Assembly (NCBI RefSeq): GCF_033110285.1
Contig: NZ_CP136995.1
Location: 1,116,001 to 1,180,000 of the forward strand
DNA: 64,000 nucleotides
Reading direction: 5' to 3'
Origin: Ottowia sp. SB7-C50
GTDB lineage: Bacteria; Pseudomonadota; Gammaproteobacteria; Burkholderiales; Burkholderiaceae_C
Part shown: positions 17,673-30,916 of the stretch, piece by piece
Layout: every line of letters starts with the position of its first letter
How positions within the stretch are numbered: the stretch's first letter is position 1
Position numbers and translations under genes: made by a program
The notes under the pieces: model-generated
Told to the model about the DNA's origin: nothing
Database searches by the model: none
Seen by the model: only the letters and a program-made list of their open reading frames with translations

Positions 17673-18884
17673 GTGCTTTCGTCTCTCGAGGGGAAATTCC
17701 CGCCCGCCATCCTGGCCCTCGCCGACGGCAGCGTCTTCATCGGTCAATCCATCGGCGCCACTGGCACCACCGTGGGCGAGGTGGTGTTCAACACCTCGAT
17801 GACCGGCTATCAGGAAATCCTGACCGACCCCAGCTATTGCCAGCAGATCGTCACCCTGACGTATCCGCACATCGGCAACACGGGCGTCAATGCCGAAGAC
17901 GTCGAGTCCGCCAAGGTGCAGGCCGCCGGCCTCATCGTCAAGGACCTGCCGTCCCTGGTCAGCAACTTCCGCAGCCAGGGCACGTTGCAGGATTACCTGC
18001 GCGCCGAATCCACGGTGGCCATCGCCGGCATCGACACGCGCCAGCTCACACGGCGCCTGCGCACGCACGGCGCGCAGAACGGCGCCATCGTCGGCCTGGC
18101 GGCGGGCGAGGCGGTCACGCCCGAGCGCATCGACGCCGCCGTGCAGGCCGCGCGCGCCGCGCCGTCGATGTCGGGGCTTGACCTGGCCAAGGTGGTCAGC
18201 ACGCGCCAGCCCTACGAATGGACGCAGACCGAATGGCAGCTGGGCAGCGGCTACGGCACGCAGGCGCAGCCGCATCTGCACGTGGTGGCCTACGACTTCG
18301 GCGTCAAGAAGAACATCCTGCGCATGCTGTCGCAGCGCGGCTGCCGCGTCACCGTGGTGCCGGCGCAGACCCCGGCCGCTGAAGTGCGGGCACTGCGGCC
18401 CGACGGCGTGTTCCTCTCCAACGGCCCGGGCGACCCCGAGCCGTGTGACTACGCCATCGCCGCCGCGCGCGAAATCATCGACACCGGCATGCCGGTGTTC
18501 GGCATCTGCCTGGGCCACCAGATCATGGCGCTGGCCGCAGGTGCCACCACCTACAAGATGAAGTTTGGCCACCACGGCGCCAACCACCCGGTCAAAGACC
18601 TGGAAGACGGCTGCGTGTCCATCACCAGCCAGAACCACGGCTTCGCGGTCGACGCCGCCACGCTGCCGGCGCACCTGCGCGCCACGCACGTCAGCCTGTT
18701 CGACGGCACGCTGCAGGGCTTTGCCCATGTCGACAAGCCGGCGTTCTGCTTCCAGGGCCACCCCGAGGCACTGCCGGGCCCGCACGACATCGGCTACCTG
18801 TTCGACCGCTTCATCCAGAACATGGAGCAGGCGCGCGCCAACACGGCGTCGGCAGCTACCGAAAGCGGAGCGCAAGCGGCATGA
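17673..18884 (+). CDS. carA: carbamoyl-phosphate synthase small subunit (glutaminase)
   Basis: The 403-residue subunit hydrolyses glutamine and channels ammonia to CarB for carbamoyl phosphate used in arginine and pyrimidine synthesis. The N-terminal CPSase domain ([32 protein letters not shown]) is followed by a class I glutamine amidotransferase domain with FGICLGHQ (nucleophile Cys279) and [11 protein letters not shown] (His363, Glu365). GTG start with a GGAG site. The stop overlaps the next gene by four bases. Confidence 0.96.
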   Translation: MLSSLEGKFPPAILALADGSVFIGQSIGATGTTVGEVVFNTSMTGYQEILTDPSYCQQIVTLTYPHIGNTGVNAEDVESAKVQAAGLIVKDLPSLVSNFRSQGTLQDYLRAESTVAIAGIDTRQLTRRLRTHGAQNGAIVGLAAGEAVTPERIDAAVQAARAAPSMSGLDLAKVVSTRQPYEWTQTEWQLGSGYGTQAQPHLHVVAYDFGVKKNILRMLSQRGCRVTVVPAQTPAAEVRALRPDGVFLSNGPGDPEPCDYAIAAAREIIDTGMPVFGICLGHQIMALAAGATTYKMKFGHHGANHPVKDLEDGCVSITSQNHGFAVDAATLPAHLRATHVSLFDGTLQGFAHVDKPAFCFQGHPEALPGPHDIGYLFDRFIQNMEQARANTASAATESGAQAA

Positions 18885-19243
18885 AGCTGTACGCGTTCCC
18901 GCAGGCCGCGCTCGAAAAAGCCATCGCTCGCCGCATGCTCACGCTGGCATCGCCGCACCGCGAATGGTTTGCCGAGCGCTGGTCGCAGAAGCCCTACAAG
19001 AAGTCCTTTCTTGAACACAAGGCCATGCCGCTGGTCACGCTGCTGGCCAAGGGCAAGACCTGGGACGCCGACACCTTTGCCAGCGAGCTGGCTGCGTGGG
19101 ACGCCCGGTTTTACGACGCCGAGGCCGAAGTGCTGCGCCCCATGGTCGAAGGCGACGGCCTGGTGCAGCTGATGCAGAAGAACATGCCGCCCGAGCGCGC
19201 CCAGGCGCTGCTCGACAAGCTGGCCCAGGACCGCCATGCCTGA
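18881..19243 (+). CDS. conserved hypothetical protein between carA and carB
   Basis: The 120-residue protein ([20 protein letters not shown]...) is rich in charged and aromatic residues, has no signal peptide or membrane segment, and is predicted to be mostly helical. I do not recognise a family. It overlaps carA by four bases (ATGA) and the next gene by eight, so it is very probably translated with carA. Function unknown. Confidence 0.8.
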   Translation: MKLYAFPQAALEKAIARRMLTLASPHREWFAERWSQKPYKKSFLEHKAMPLVTLLAKGKTWDADTFASELAAWDARFYDAEAEVLRPMVEGDGLVQLMQKNMPPERAQALLDKLAQDRHA

Positions 19244-19919
19244 TGGCGCCGCGCCGCTGCCCGGGCGGCCCCCACGCTGCCACCCCCGCCGCACGCGCGT
19301 GGGCGCGGCGGCGGCGTGGGCTGTGGCCTGCCTGTTGGCCGGCTGCGCCCAGCCGCCGGCGGCGCCCACCGTGTCTGCCGAGCGGCTGGAGCGCTTTGCC
19401 ACCGCCTACATGCAGATGCTGCCCGTCGGCCCCGTGATGGCGTCAGCTGCCGCGCAGGACGCGCGCTGGCCGCTGGGCGACAAGGCCGACCTGGTGAGCG
19501 ACGCCCAGCTGGGTTGCATGCGCCAGGCGCTGTCGCCGCAGGCGGTGGCGGCGCGCCAGCGGCAGTCTGCGCGCGACTACGCGCTGGCGCACCCCGACAC
19601 ACTGGACGCCGACCTGCGCGTGCTCGAAGACGGCGCCGCGCGCCTCATCGGCCAGGCCATGCTGGCCGGTGCCGAACGCTCGCCCGCCGCGGCGCTGGCG
19701 GGTGCCAGCGCCACCCCGCAGCAGACGCAGGCGCTGGCCGCGTTTGCCACCGAGCCGCGCTATGCCGACCTGCGCCGCGCCACCGGCCTCGACGCCCTCA
19801 TCGGCGGCGGCCAGCAACGTGCCGAAAGCGGCGGCCGCGCGCTGGGCCAGGCGCTGCTGGTACGGCATATGACCGAAGCCTTTCTGACCTGTCACATCCC
19901 GGTCAAGCTGTTGTATTGA
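19236..19919 (+). CDS. putative lipoprotein between carA and carB
   Basis: The 227-residue product has a long, Arg-rich N-terminus, a hydrophobic stretch and a lipobox-like LLAGC (Cys near residue 38), so it may be a lipoprotein; a later start than the ATG at 19236 would give a more normal signal peptide. The rest is Ala-rich and helical with no recognised domain, ending [17 protein letters not shown]. It overlaps the upstream gene by eight bases and ends 14 bases before carB, so it belongs to the car transcription unit. Function unknown. Confidence 0.7.
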   Translation: MPDGAAPLPGRPPRCHPRRTRVGAAAAWAVACLLAGCAQPPAAPTVSAERLERFATAYMQMLPVGPVMASAAAQDARWPLGDKADLVSDAQLGCMRQALSPQAVAARQRQSARDYALAHPDTLDADLRVLEDGAARLIGQAMLAGAERSPAAALAGASATPQQTQALAAFATEPRYADLRRATGLDALIGGGQQRAESGGRALGQALLVRHMTEAFLTCHIPVKLLY

Positions 19920-19933
19920 CCGTCTCGAAGACC

Positions 19934-23212
<3,279 letters not shown>

Positions 23213-23315
23213 TTCCCCCTGAGACGCCGTCGGCGTCTTCCCCCGGGGGACGCCGCTGGTCGCCGGGGAAACCCCGGCTCGGGCGGCCTGGAATGGCCTG
23301 CTCCGCGGCCTCCTG
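23213..23315. repeat. family A GC-rich intergenic repeat, copy 4
   Basis: It begins at the carB stop: TTCCCCCTGAGACGCCGTCG, GCGTCTTCCCCC, GGGGGACGCCGCTGGTCGCC, GGGGAAACCCCGGCTCGGGC, GGCCTGGAATGGCCTGCTCC, GCGGCC. It is closest to copy 5 at 51755. Confidence 0.85.
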
Positions 23316-23345
23316 ATGGGAGCTCTGCGTCAGCGTTTTTCTGAC

Positions 23346-23424
23346 TTGAATCGGCTGGCGCGCTTGGCATAATGCATGCCATGAACCTCACCGCCGCGCG
23401 GCAACGTGCGGCGGTTTGCTTTTA
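23346..23424 (+). promoter_or_regulatory. greA promoter and leader hairpin
   Basis: TTGAAT (23346-23351), 16 bases, CATAAT (23368-23373) form a plausible sigma-70 promoter. About 20 bases downstream CCGCCGC (23391-23397) pairs with GCGGCGG (23408-23414), followed by TTTGCTTTT. This terminator-like hairpin sits between promoter and greA, in the same place as the attenuator in the E. coli greA leader. Confidence 0.6.
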
Positions 23425-23440
23425 CACGGATTGATTTGAC

Positions 23441-23917
23441 ATGGCCACCATCCCCCTCACCAAGCGCGGCGCCGAAATGCTCAAGGAAGAGCTGCAGCGC
23501 CTGAAGACGAAGGACCGCCCGGCGGTGATTGCCGCGATTGCGGAGGCGCGTTCGCACGGCGACCTGAGCGAGAACGCCGAGTACGACGCCGCCAAGGACC
23601 GCCAGGGCTTCATCGAAGGCCGCATCAAGGAAGTGGAAGGCAAGCTGGCGGCCGCGCAGATCATCGACCCGGCCACGCTGGATGCGGGCGGCAAGGTGGT
23701 GTTCGGTGCCACGGTGGATCTGGAAGACGAAGACTCGGGCGACCAGGTCACCTACCAGATCGTGGGCGAGGACGAGGCCGACCTGAAGCACGGGCTGATC
23801 AACATCAGCAGCCCGATTGCGCGCGCGCTGATCGGCAAGGAAGAAGGCGACACCGCCGAGGTGCAGGCGCCGGGCGGCGTGAAGCATTACGAGGTGATCG
23901 CCGTGCGCTATGTGTGA
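23441..23917 (+). CDS. greA: transcription elongation factor GreA
   Basis: The 158-residue factor enters the RNA polymerase secondary channel and stimulates cleavage of backtracked RNA. The N-terminal coiled coil carries the acidic tip in [17 protein letters not shown] (catalytic Asp/Glu of DLSENAE), and the C-terminal FKBP-like domain ends with the [14 protein letters not shown] signature. Length is standard. It follows carB in Comamonadaceae-type order but has its own promoter. Confidence 0.96.
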   Translation: MATIPLTKRGAEMLKEELQRLKTKDRPAVIAAIAEARSHGDLSENAEYDAAKDRQGFIEGRIKEVEGKLAAAQIIDPATLDAGGKVVFGATVDLEDEDSGDQVTYQIVGEDEADLKHGLINISSPIARALIGKEEGDTAEVQAPGGVKHYEVIAVRYV

Positions 23918-23919
23918 CA

Positions 23920-24117
23920 CCCCCCTAAGTCGCAGGCGCCTCGGTGCTCGCTTCCGCAGGCAGCGGCTCTTCGGTCTGTCCAAGCCTGCGCAGGCAGGTT
24001 GGGAGCCGCAGACCTCGGCCCCCGCTGCTGCGCGAGGGGCAACAACGCCGATGCCTGGCACAGATCCCGGCATGGCGTTCACTGGCATGGCCTGCGTGGC
24101 GGCCGTTGGTTTTTTTC
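23920..24117. repeat. diverged GC-rich repeat (family A-like) after greA
   Basis: CCCCCTAAGTCGCAGGCGCC opens it and CAACGCCGATGCC, GGCATGGCGTTC and TGGCATGGCCTGCGTGGCGG follow, then GGCC and GTTGGTTTTTTT. The block order resembles family A but similarity is weaker and a GCCTGCGCAGGCAGG palindrome is added. The final T-run may give termination. No gene is seen here. Confidence 0.5.
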
Positions 24118-24127
24118 AGGGCAGTCA

Positions 24128-24547
24128 ATGACGCAAAGGCTGGCCCTGTTTGCCGCTGCGCTGTGGTGGGGCAGCCTTACGGCGATTGGCTTCGTGGTGG
24201 TGCCGCTGCTGTTCAAGTTTCTGCCCACGGCCGCCATGGCGGGCAACATGGCGGCCAGGCTGTTCACGGCGCAGACCTGGGTGTCGGTGGCGTGCGGCGT
24301 GGTGCTGTTGCTTTTGCATAAAAACAAGGCTTCAGCGCCCGATGGACGGGCGCGGACAGCTCTGTTTTTGATAGTGTTCGGCCTGCTGATGGCGCTGCTG
24401 ATCGAGTTCGGCGCGGCGCCGCATATTCGCGCGCGCGACAATCTGGCGCTGTGGCATGGGTTGGGCACCGCCATGTTTGCGTTGCAGTGGCTGTGCGCCG
24501 CCGCCGTGCTGTGGCGCGGCCCTGCCGATTGGGGAGCAAAGCCATGA
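24128..24547 (+). CDS. DUF4149-type small integral membrane protein
   Basis: The 139-residue protein has four hydrophobic segments (about residues 5-27, 43-60, 78-98 and 115-133) and starts MTQRLALFAAALWWGSLTAIGFVVVPLLF, a pattern I associate with DUF4149 membrane proteins; function unknown. Residues around 64-83 are encoded by a family B repeat, so the loop there (NKASAPDGRARTALFLIVFG) is unlikely to be conserved. The stop overlaps the kdoO start (ATGA), suggesting co-translation. Confidence 0.75.
   Translation: MTQRLALFAAALWWGSLTAIGFVVVPLLFKFLPTAAMAGNMAARLFTAQTWVSVACGVVLLLLHKNKASAPDGRARTALFLIVFGLLMALLIEFGAAPHIRARDNLALWHGLGTAMFALQWLCAAAVLWRGPADWGAKP
24318..24375 (-). repeat. family B short repeat inside the DUF4149 gene
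   Basis: AAAAACAAGGCTTCAGCGCC, CGATGGACGGGCGCGGACAG, CTCTGTTTTTGATAG: a complete reverse-orientation copy including the outer AT-rich part. It is in frame and codes for a loop of the membrane protein. Confidence 0.8.
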
Positions 24548-25437
24548 ATTCACCCATCGTCGAGATCGACTTCACCGACTGGTGCGAGGCGCGCAGCCAG
24601 CCCGACTGGACGGCCGCCGTCGAGGCCGGCAAGGTGCTGCATTTCCCCCGGCTGGGCTTCGACCTGCAGCCGGCCGAAACGGCGCTGCTGCGCGAAGACA
24701 TGTTGAAGCCCGGCACGCGCAACGTCAGCCTGGGCGCCGACGGCGTGCTGAAGGGCGCCGCCGGCAGCGCGGCCGAGCAGGAGGCGCTGGGCGCCATGGT
24801 GGGGCGCTTTCGGCGCCAGGCGCTGCAGCTGATCGACGGCCTGCTGCCCGAATATCGTGGCCAGCTGCGCGTGGCGCCCACCAGCTTTCGACCCAAGCAG
24901 GTCGAGACGCGGGCGCAGTCGGTGCGCGCCGACGACCAGCGCATGCACGTGGACGCGTTCCCGTCGCGCCCCAGCTATGGCGAACGCCTGCTGCGCGTGT
25001 TCACCAACCTCAACCCCCACGGCGTGCCGCGCGTGTGGCGCGTGGGCGAAGACTTCGAGACCATCGCCCGGCGCTTTCTGCCGCAGGCCAAGCCCTACCG
25101 CCTGTGGCAGGCCAGGATGCTGAACGCCGTGCACGCCACCAAGTCGCTGCGCAGCGAATACGACCACCTGATGCTGCAGCTGCATGACCTGATGAAGTTC
25201 GACGAGGACTACCAGAAGAACGGCACGCAGCTGACCATGCCGTTCGCGCCCGGCAGCGTGTGGGTATGCTTCTCAGACCAGGCCACGCACGCGGTGATGA
25301 GCGGCCAGTACATGATGGAGCAGACGCTGTACCTGCCGCCGGGGCGCGAGGTGAATCCGCAGTCCAGCCCGCTGGCGATCCTGACGCGGCTGGTGGGGCG
25401 CCCGCTGGTAGGCGTGGGCGCCGGCGTGGCGCGCTGA
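24544..25437 (+). CDS. kdoO: Kdo hydroxylase (Fe(II)/2-oxoglutarate-dependent)
   Basis: The 297-residue protein matches the KdoO family, which hydroxylates the 3-position of outer Kdo in Kdo2-lipid A to give Ko in Burkholderia and Yersinia. Recognisable segments are HFPRLGF, RNVSLG, LRVAPTSFRPKQVE, RMHVDAFPSRPSYGERLLRV (iron-binding H-x-D in HVDAF), FTNLNPHGVPRVWRVGE, and GSVWVCFSDQATHAVMSGQYMMEQTLYLP carrying the distal His. It overlaps the DUF4149 gene by four bases. Its presence suggests a Ko-modified LPS core in this organism. Confidence 0.88.
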   Translation: MNSPIVEIDFTDWCEARSQPDWTAAVEAGKVLHFPRLGFDLQPAETALLREDMLKPGTRNVSLGADGVLKGAAGSAAEQEALGAMVGRFRRQALQLIDGLLPEYRGQLRVAPTSFRPKQVETRAQSVRADDQRMHVDAFPSRPSYGERLLRVFTNLNPHGVPRVWRVGEDFETIARRFLPQAKPYRLWQARMLNAVHATKSLRSEYDHLMLQLHDLMKFDEDYQKNGTQLTMPFAPGSVWVCFSDQATHAVMSGQYMMEQTLYLPPGREVNPQSSPLAILTRLVGRPLVGVGAGVAR

Positions 25438-25474
25438 CATCCGGCAGGACGGGCATTCATGCCCGCCCGATATC

Positions 25475-25520
25475 GCTATTGATTTGGTAGCTACAGGCGC
25501 TGGTCAGGCAAGCGCCGGCG
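25475..25520 (+). repeat. family B short repeat, intergenic
   Basis: GCTATTGATTTGGTAGCTAC, AGGCGCTGGTCAGGCAAGCG, CCGGCGG: forward orientation with both halves. It fills the gap between the convergent kdoO and glycosyltransferase-like genes. Confidence 0.75.
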
Positions 25521-25556
25521 GCGAAATTGGTCGTGACGGAGGCGTGCCGGGCGGCG

Positions 25557-26312
25557 TCATTCCTTCCACGCGTCGGCCACCCACAGCGCGGGCTGGATGT
25601 GCGCGAAGCGCTTGTTGCGCTTGCCCGCCAGCGCGTCGGGTGGATTCACTTCACCATGGAAGATGACGATGCGCGCGTTGTGGGGCACGAACGGCGCCTT
25701 CCAGTAATTGGTGGGCCAGGCCGGAATGCCGTGGTACTTGAAGCTCGGGCACCAGTCGGCCGGCCAGTAGTTCAGCTTGCCTTGCGCGTGCAGAAAGTGC
25801 GACAGGTATTCCTGCTCGTTGCGGTATTGCTTCTGCACCTCGTCCATGTGGCCGCGGAAGTAGGCCAGCACGTCGGCATGCGCACCCAACGTGAAGCGGT
25901 ACACCGACGAATTGCCCACGATGCGTTCGCCAAAGCGCCAGAACCTTGGGTAGTCGTGGATGATGAGAAATTCGCCCGGCTGGGTGAAGAAATCGTCCAG
26001 GCTGCCCACCACCACCACGTCCAGGTCGAGGAACAGCGCCGTGCCGCGCAGGCCATGCAGGTCGGCTTCGAAGGTGGTCAGCTTCTTCCACGCGCCGTCG
26101 CGCTGGCCGGGCTTCAGGTGCAGGTTGAGCGGCGGAATGGGCAGGCACTGCACCTCGGGCCGGATGCCGTTGGCGTCATCGGTCAGGCAGACGAAGTTGA
26201 AGTCGCCCGACAGATGCCGGCGCACCATGCCGTACAGCCGGTTGACGTATTCGGGGCCGTACTTGGTGCCCCATTTCATGCACAGAATGTGCCGTTGGCG
26301 CTGGTCTGACAT
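25557..26312 (-). CDS. putative nucleotide-sugar glycosyltransferase (GT8-like)
   Basis: The 251-residue protein begins MSDQRQRHILCMKWGTKYGP, with a Rossmann-like start, then VCLTDDANGIRPEV and GTALFLDLDVVVVGSLDDFF (DxD-type metal site, about residues 93-112), and later NSSVYRF, WCPSFKYHG and IVIFHGEVNPPDAL. The arrangement fits GT-A fold enzymes of the GT8 kind acting on sugar nucleotides. The acceptor is unknown; with kdoO next door, LPS core modification is a guess. The start at 26312 is preferred over 26351, since the extra residues come from a family B repeat. Convergent to kdoO. Confidence 0.65.
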   Translation of the reverse strand: MSDQRQRHILCMKWGTKYGPEYVNRLYGMVRRHLSGDFNFVCLTDDANGIRPEVQCLPIPPLNLHLKPGQRDGAWKKLTTFEADLHGLRGTALFLDLDVVVVGSLDDFFTQPGEFLIIHDYPRFWRFGERIVGNSSVYRFTLGAHADVLAYFRGHMDEVQKQYRNEQEYLSHFLHAQGKLNYWPADWCPSFKYHGIPAWPTNYWKAPFVPHNARIVIFHGEVNPPDALAGKRNKRFAHIQPALWVADAWKE

Positions 26313-26338
26313 GCGTTGACAGCTATGGTTTTTGATTG
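26291..26338 (-). repeat. family B short repeat over the start of the glycosyltransferase-like gene
   Basis: GCCGTTGGCGCTGGTCTGAC, ATGCGTTGACAGCTATGGTT, TTTGATTG. It covers the proposed start codon and the upstream region, so it probably supplies or replaced the 5' untranslated region. Confidence 0.65.
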
Positions 26339-26390
26339 ACGGGGCGAACATCCGGACCGAACAAGGTCGGCGCTAAGTCACCCCTCTCAC

Positions 26391-26482
26391 CGTCATTCCC
26401 GCGCAGGCGGGAATCCATGCGGCGGGTACAAAGCCGCGGCTGGCGATGGAGGCGTGGATTCCCGCTTGCGCGGGAATGACGG
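26391..26482. repeat. REPIN-like inverted repeat pair (copy 1)
   Basis: CGTCATTCCCGCGCAGGCGG and GAATCCATGC on the left are mirrored by GTGGATTCCCGCTTGCGCGG and GAATGACGG on the right, around about 40 bases. A second pair lies at 57689. Such paired REP sequences are non-autonomous and mobilised by a distant RAYT transposase. Confidence 0.8.
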
Positions 26483-26541
26483 CACTGTGTCATCCGGTTC
26501 GGCCTGGCGCCGGCGTGCCACCCGCCACATAACGGACGCAG

Positions 26542-27015
26542 TCAATCATTCCGGTTTTTCTTGACCGATTTCTGCTTAGGCGCAGCCTTCTTGACCTTGC
26601 CGCCCGGCGTCAGCCGCTGGTTGCCCAGCACGCGCACCACGCGCACTTCGGGGCGCTGGCCGCCGCGCTTGCTGTACTTCAGCACCTTCACGTCCTTGGG
26701 GCCGGCGCCGCGTTCCTCGTCCTCGGCGCGCGTCTTCTGGGGCTTGGGGCGCCACAGCACCAGCAGCTTGCCGATGTGCTGGATGGGCGCGGCGTTCAGT
26801 TCGTCGGCCAGTTGCTGGTAGATGGCGTCGCGCGCGGCGCGGTCGTCGCCCAGCACGCGGATCTTGATCAGGCCGTGGGCGTTCAGCGCCGAGTCGGTTT
26901 CCTTGCGCACGGCGTCGGTCAGGCCGTCGCCCCCGATCATGACCACGGGGTCCAGGTGGTGCGCGTCGGCGCGGTGCGCCTTGCGCTCGGTGGGGGTCAG
27001 TTCGATCTGGGGCAT
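26542..27015 (-). CDS. yhbY: YhbY/CRS1-type RNA-binding protein
   Basis: The 157-residue protein has an N-terminal CRM domain ([32 protein letters not shown] ... [23 protein letters not shown]), with the GxxG-type GGDG loop, and a basic, disordered C-terminus ending [18 protein letters not shown]. YhbY binds the pre-50S ribosome. The start is the ATG at 27015; the longer open frame reads into rlmE antisense. It is divergent to rlmE with only 21 bases between start codons, a conserved arrangement. Confidence 0.9.
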   Translation of the reverse strand: MPQIELTPTERKAHRADAHHLDPVVMIGGDGLTDAVRKETDSALNAHGLIKIRVLGDDRAARDAIYQQLADELNAAPIQHIGKLLVLWRPKPQKTRAEDEERGAGPKDVKVLKYSKRGGQRPEVRVVRVLGNQRLTPGGKVKKAAPKQKSVKKNRND

Positions 27016-27036
27016 GGCACGTATTATCCGGCCAGC

Positions 27037-27702
27037 ATGAAAATCAAATCCAAAAGCAAGAAGGTCAACAAGGCCTGGCTTGCGGACCACCTGAACGACC
27101 CCTACGTCAAGCTGGCGCAGAAGGAAGGCTACCGTGCCCGCGCCGCCTACAAGCTGAAGGAGATCGACGAGACACTCGGCCTGATCAAGCCGGGCATGCG
27201 GGTTGTCGACCTGGGCAGCACGCCCGGCGCCTGGAGCCAGTACGTGCGCCGCCGCCTGTCGCCGGACGGCGCGGCGGTGGGCGAACTGAACGGCACCATC
27301 GTGGCGCTGGACATTCTGCCCATGGAGCCGATCGAAGGCGTGGCCTTTCTGCAGGGCGACTTCCGCGAAGACGCGGTGCTGGCGCGACTGCACGACGCCG
27401 TGGGCGGCCAGCCGGTGGACGTGGTGGTGTCGGACATGGCGCCCAACCTGTCGGGCATCGAATCCAGCGACTCGGCGCGCATCAGCCACCTGGTGGAGCT
27501 GGCGGTGGATTTCGCCCGCGCGCACCTCAAGCCCGACGGCGCGCTGGTGGTCAAGCTGTTTCACGGCAGCGGCTACAGCCAGCTGGTGAAGCTGTTCAAG
27601 GAGACGTTCCGCGTGGTCAAGCCGGTCAAGCCCAAGGCGTCGCGCGACAAATCGTCGGAAACCTTTCTGGTGGGTATCGGTCTGAAGGTGGTTGAGCGTT
27701 GA
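27037..27702 (+). CDS. rlmE: 23S rRNA 2'-O-ribose U2552 methyltransferase
   Basis: The 221-residue RrmJ/FtsJ-type enzyme methylates U2552 in the A loop of 23S rRNA during 50S assembly. [17 protein letters not shown] (catalytic Lys), [15 protein letters not shown] (SAM motif I), [12 protein letters not shown] (catalytic Asp) and [11 protein letters not shown] (catalytic Lys) complete the K-D-K-E set with the Glu near the C-terminus (SSETFLV). ftsH lies downstream as in E. coli, but with a 194-bp gap holding an FNR-like palindrome and a terminator. Confidence 0.95.
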   Translation: MKIKSKSKKVNKAWLADHLNDPYVKLAQKEGYRARAAYKLKEIDETLGLIKPGMRVVDLGSTPGAWSQYVRRRLSPDGAAVGELNGTIVALDILPMEPIEGVAFLQGDFREDAVLARLHDAVGGQPVDVVVSDMAPNLSGIESSDSARISHLVELAVDFARAHLKPDGALVVKLFHGSGYSQLVKLFKETFRVVKPVKPKASRDKSSETFLVGIGLKVVER

Positions 27703-27710
27703 GTGTCTGC

Positions 27711-27724
27711 TTGACGCGCGTCAA
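27711..27724. promoter_or_regulatory. FNR/Dnr-like palindrome after rlmE
   Basis: TTGACGCGCGTCAA is a perfect TTGAC-N4-GTCAA palindrome, one step from the FNR consensus TTGAT-N4-ATCAA. It lies eight bases after the rlmE stop and 172 bases before ftsH. It could also be a chance GC-rich palindrome or part of an RNA hairpin. Confidence 0.4.
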
Positions 27725-27743
27725 GCATTGAAACCGCTTGTAT

Positions 27744-27775
27744 CCCGGCCTGGAGCGGCCGGGTGGCATTTTTGG
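27744..27775 (+). terminator. intrinsic terminator after rlmE
   Basis: CCCGGCC (27744-27750) pairs with GGCCGGG (27757-27763) around TGGAGC, followed by TGGCATTTTTGG. It would end the rlmE transcript before ftsH. Confidence 0.65.
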
Positions 27776-27830
27776 GTGAATAGCGCGGTTTCTCACGTGG
27801 ACTCCGGGTGGCCAGGGCACCGCATCACGG

Positions 27831-27860
27831 TTGAAATGCCTAAAATGACCTGCATATACC
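27831..27860 (+). promoter_or_regulatory. possible ftsH promoter
   Basis: TTGAAA (27831-27836), 18 bases, TATACC (27855-27860), then a CCCGGCATTGCCGGG mini-hairpin (27859-27873) and the ftsH start 37 bases later. A sigma-32-type CCCCAT -10 was not seen. Confidence 0.35.
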
Positions 27861-27896
27861 CGGCATTGCCGGGTTTTCTGACTGGAGCGCAAGGCC

Positions 27897-29810
<1,914 letters not shown>

Positions 29811-29828
29811 GCTCCACACTCAATACCC

Positions 29829-29953
29829 AACAGCCGGACGCAGAGGACGCAGAGGACGCAGAGATTACGCAGAGGACGCAAAAGGACAGCCAAAATTTGG
29901 TTTTCTTTTTTGCGTCCTTCGCGAATCCTTTGCGCCCTTCGCGTCTGGCTGTT
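29829..29953. repeat. family C (TGCGTCC-type) intergenic repeat, full inverted copy
   Basis: AACAGCCGGACGCAGAGGAC with short GACGCAGAG tandem steps on the left and TGCGTCCTTCGCGAATCCTT, TGCGCCCTTCGCGTC, TGGCTGTT on the right form a long inverted repeat between ftsH and folP. Partial copies lie at 35373 and 60631. No gene is seen here. Confidence 0.7.
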
Positions 29954-29967
29954 CCGTTTTCTAGCCC

Positions 29968-30837
29968 ATGAATTCCTGGAAGACCACCCGCTTCGAGATC
30001 GACCTCGGCCAGCCGCGGGTGATGGGCATCGTCAACGTCACGCCCGATTCGTTTTCTGATGGCGGCGAACATGCCGACACCGCCGCGGCGCTGCGGCATG
30101 GCGAGCAGTTGCTGAAGGACGGCGCGCACATCCTCGACATCGGCGGCGAATCGACCCGCCCTGGCAGTGCCGCGGTACCGCTGGAAGTGGAGCTGGCGCG
30201 CGTGGTGCCGCTGGTGCGTGAAGCGGTCAAGCTGGGCGTGCCGATCTCCGTCGACACCTACAAGCCCGAGGTGATGGCCGCGGTGCTGGATGTGGGCGCC
30301 GACATCATCAACGACATCTGGGGCCTGCGCCGCAGCAGCGAAACGGGCGGGCCGAGCGCGCTCGACGTGGTGCGCGGCCACCCGGCCTGCGGCGTGTGCC
30401 TGATGCACATGCACCGCGACCCGCAGACCATGCAGGCCACGCCGATGGAAGGCGACGTCGTGCCGCAGGTGCTCCTGTTTCTGGAGCATGCGGCGCAGTC
30501 CCTGCAAGCGCAGGGCGTGCACAAGAGCCGCATCGTGCTCGATCCGGGTATCGGCTTCGGCAAGACGGTGGCGCAGAATTTCGCGCTGCTGGCGCGCCAG
30601 GGCGAACTGCTGGCCGCAGGGCTGCCGCTGCTGGTCGGCTGGTCGCGCAAATCTTCGATTGGCGCGGCCTTGCAGGGCGATGCGCCCACCGCGCCGCCGC
30701 CTGCCGAGCGCGTGATCGGCAGCGTGGCGGCTGCGTTGATGGCCGTGGAGCGCGGCGCCAGCATCGTGCGCGTGCACGACGTGGCAGCCACGGTGCAAGC
30801 ACTGAAGGTGCATGCTGCAGTGCGCGCGGCGGCGTGA
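29968..30837 (+). CDS. folP: dihydropteroate synthase
   Basis: The 289-residue TIM-barrel enzyme joins p-aminobenzoate to the pterin diphosphate in folate synthesis and is the sulfonamide target. Both signatures are present: VMGIVNVTPDSFSDGG (residues 12-27) and ILDIGGESTRPGS (46-58); further conserved parts are SVDTYKPEV, INDIWGLR, CLMHMHRDPQTMQ, LDPGIGFGKT and VGWSRKSSIG. It follows ftsH as in E. coli, but the usual next gene glmM is 3 kb away. Confidence 0.96.
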   Translation: MNSWKTTRFEIDLGQPRVMGIVNVTPDSFSDGGEHADTAAALRHGEQLLKDGAHILDIGGESTRPGSAAVPLEVELARVVPLVREAVKLGVPISVDTYKPEVMAAVLDVGADIINDIWGLRRSSETGGPSALDVVRGHPACGVCLMHMHRDPQTMQATPMEGDVVPQVLLFLEHAAQSLQAQGVHKSRIVLDPGIGFGKTVAQNFALLARQGELLAAGLPLLVGWSRKSSIGAALQGDAPTAPPPAERVIGSVAAALMAVERGASIVRVHDVAATVQALKVHAAVRAAA

Positions 30838-30916
30838 CGCGCGGCTGCGGCGTTTTTCTTGGTTTCCTGATCTGTGATGGTTAACTGGCACGTTTGGACG
30901 GCGCCATAGGACTCGT

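Noticed and set aside
29835..29885. short tandem GACGCAGAG steps as a CRISPR or minisatellite array
   Set aside because: Only a few irregular steps and part of a larger inverted repeat found again elsewhere.
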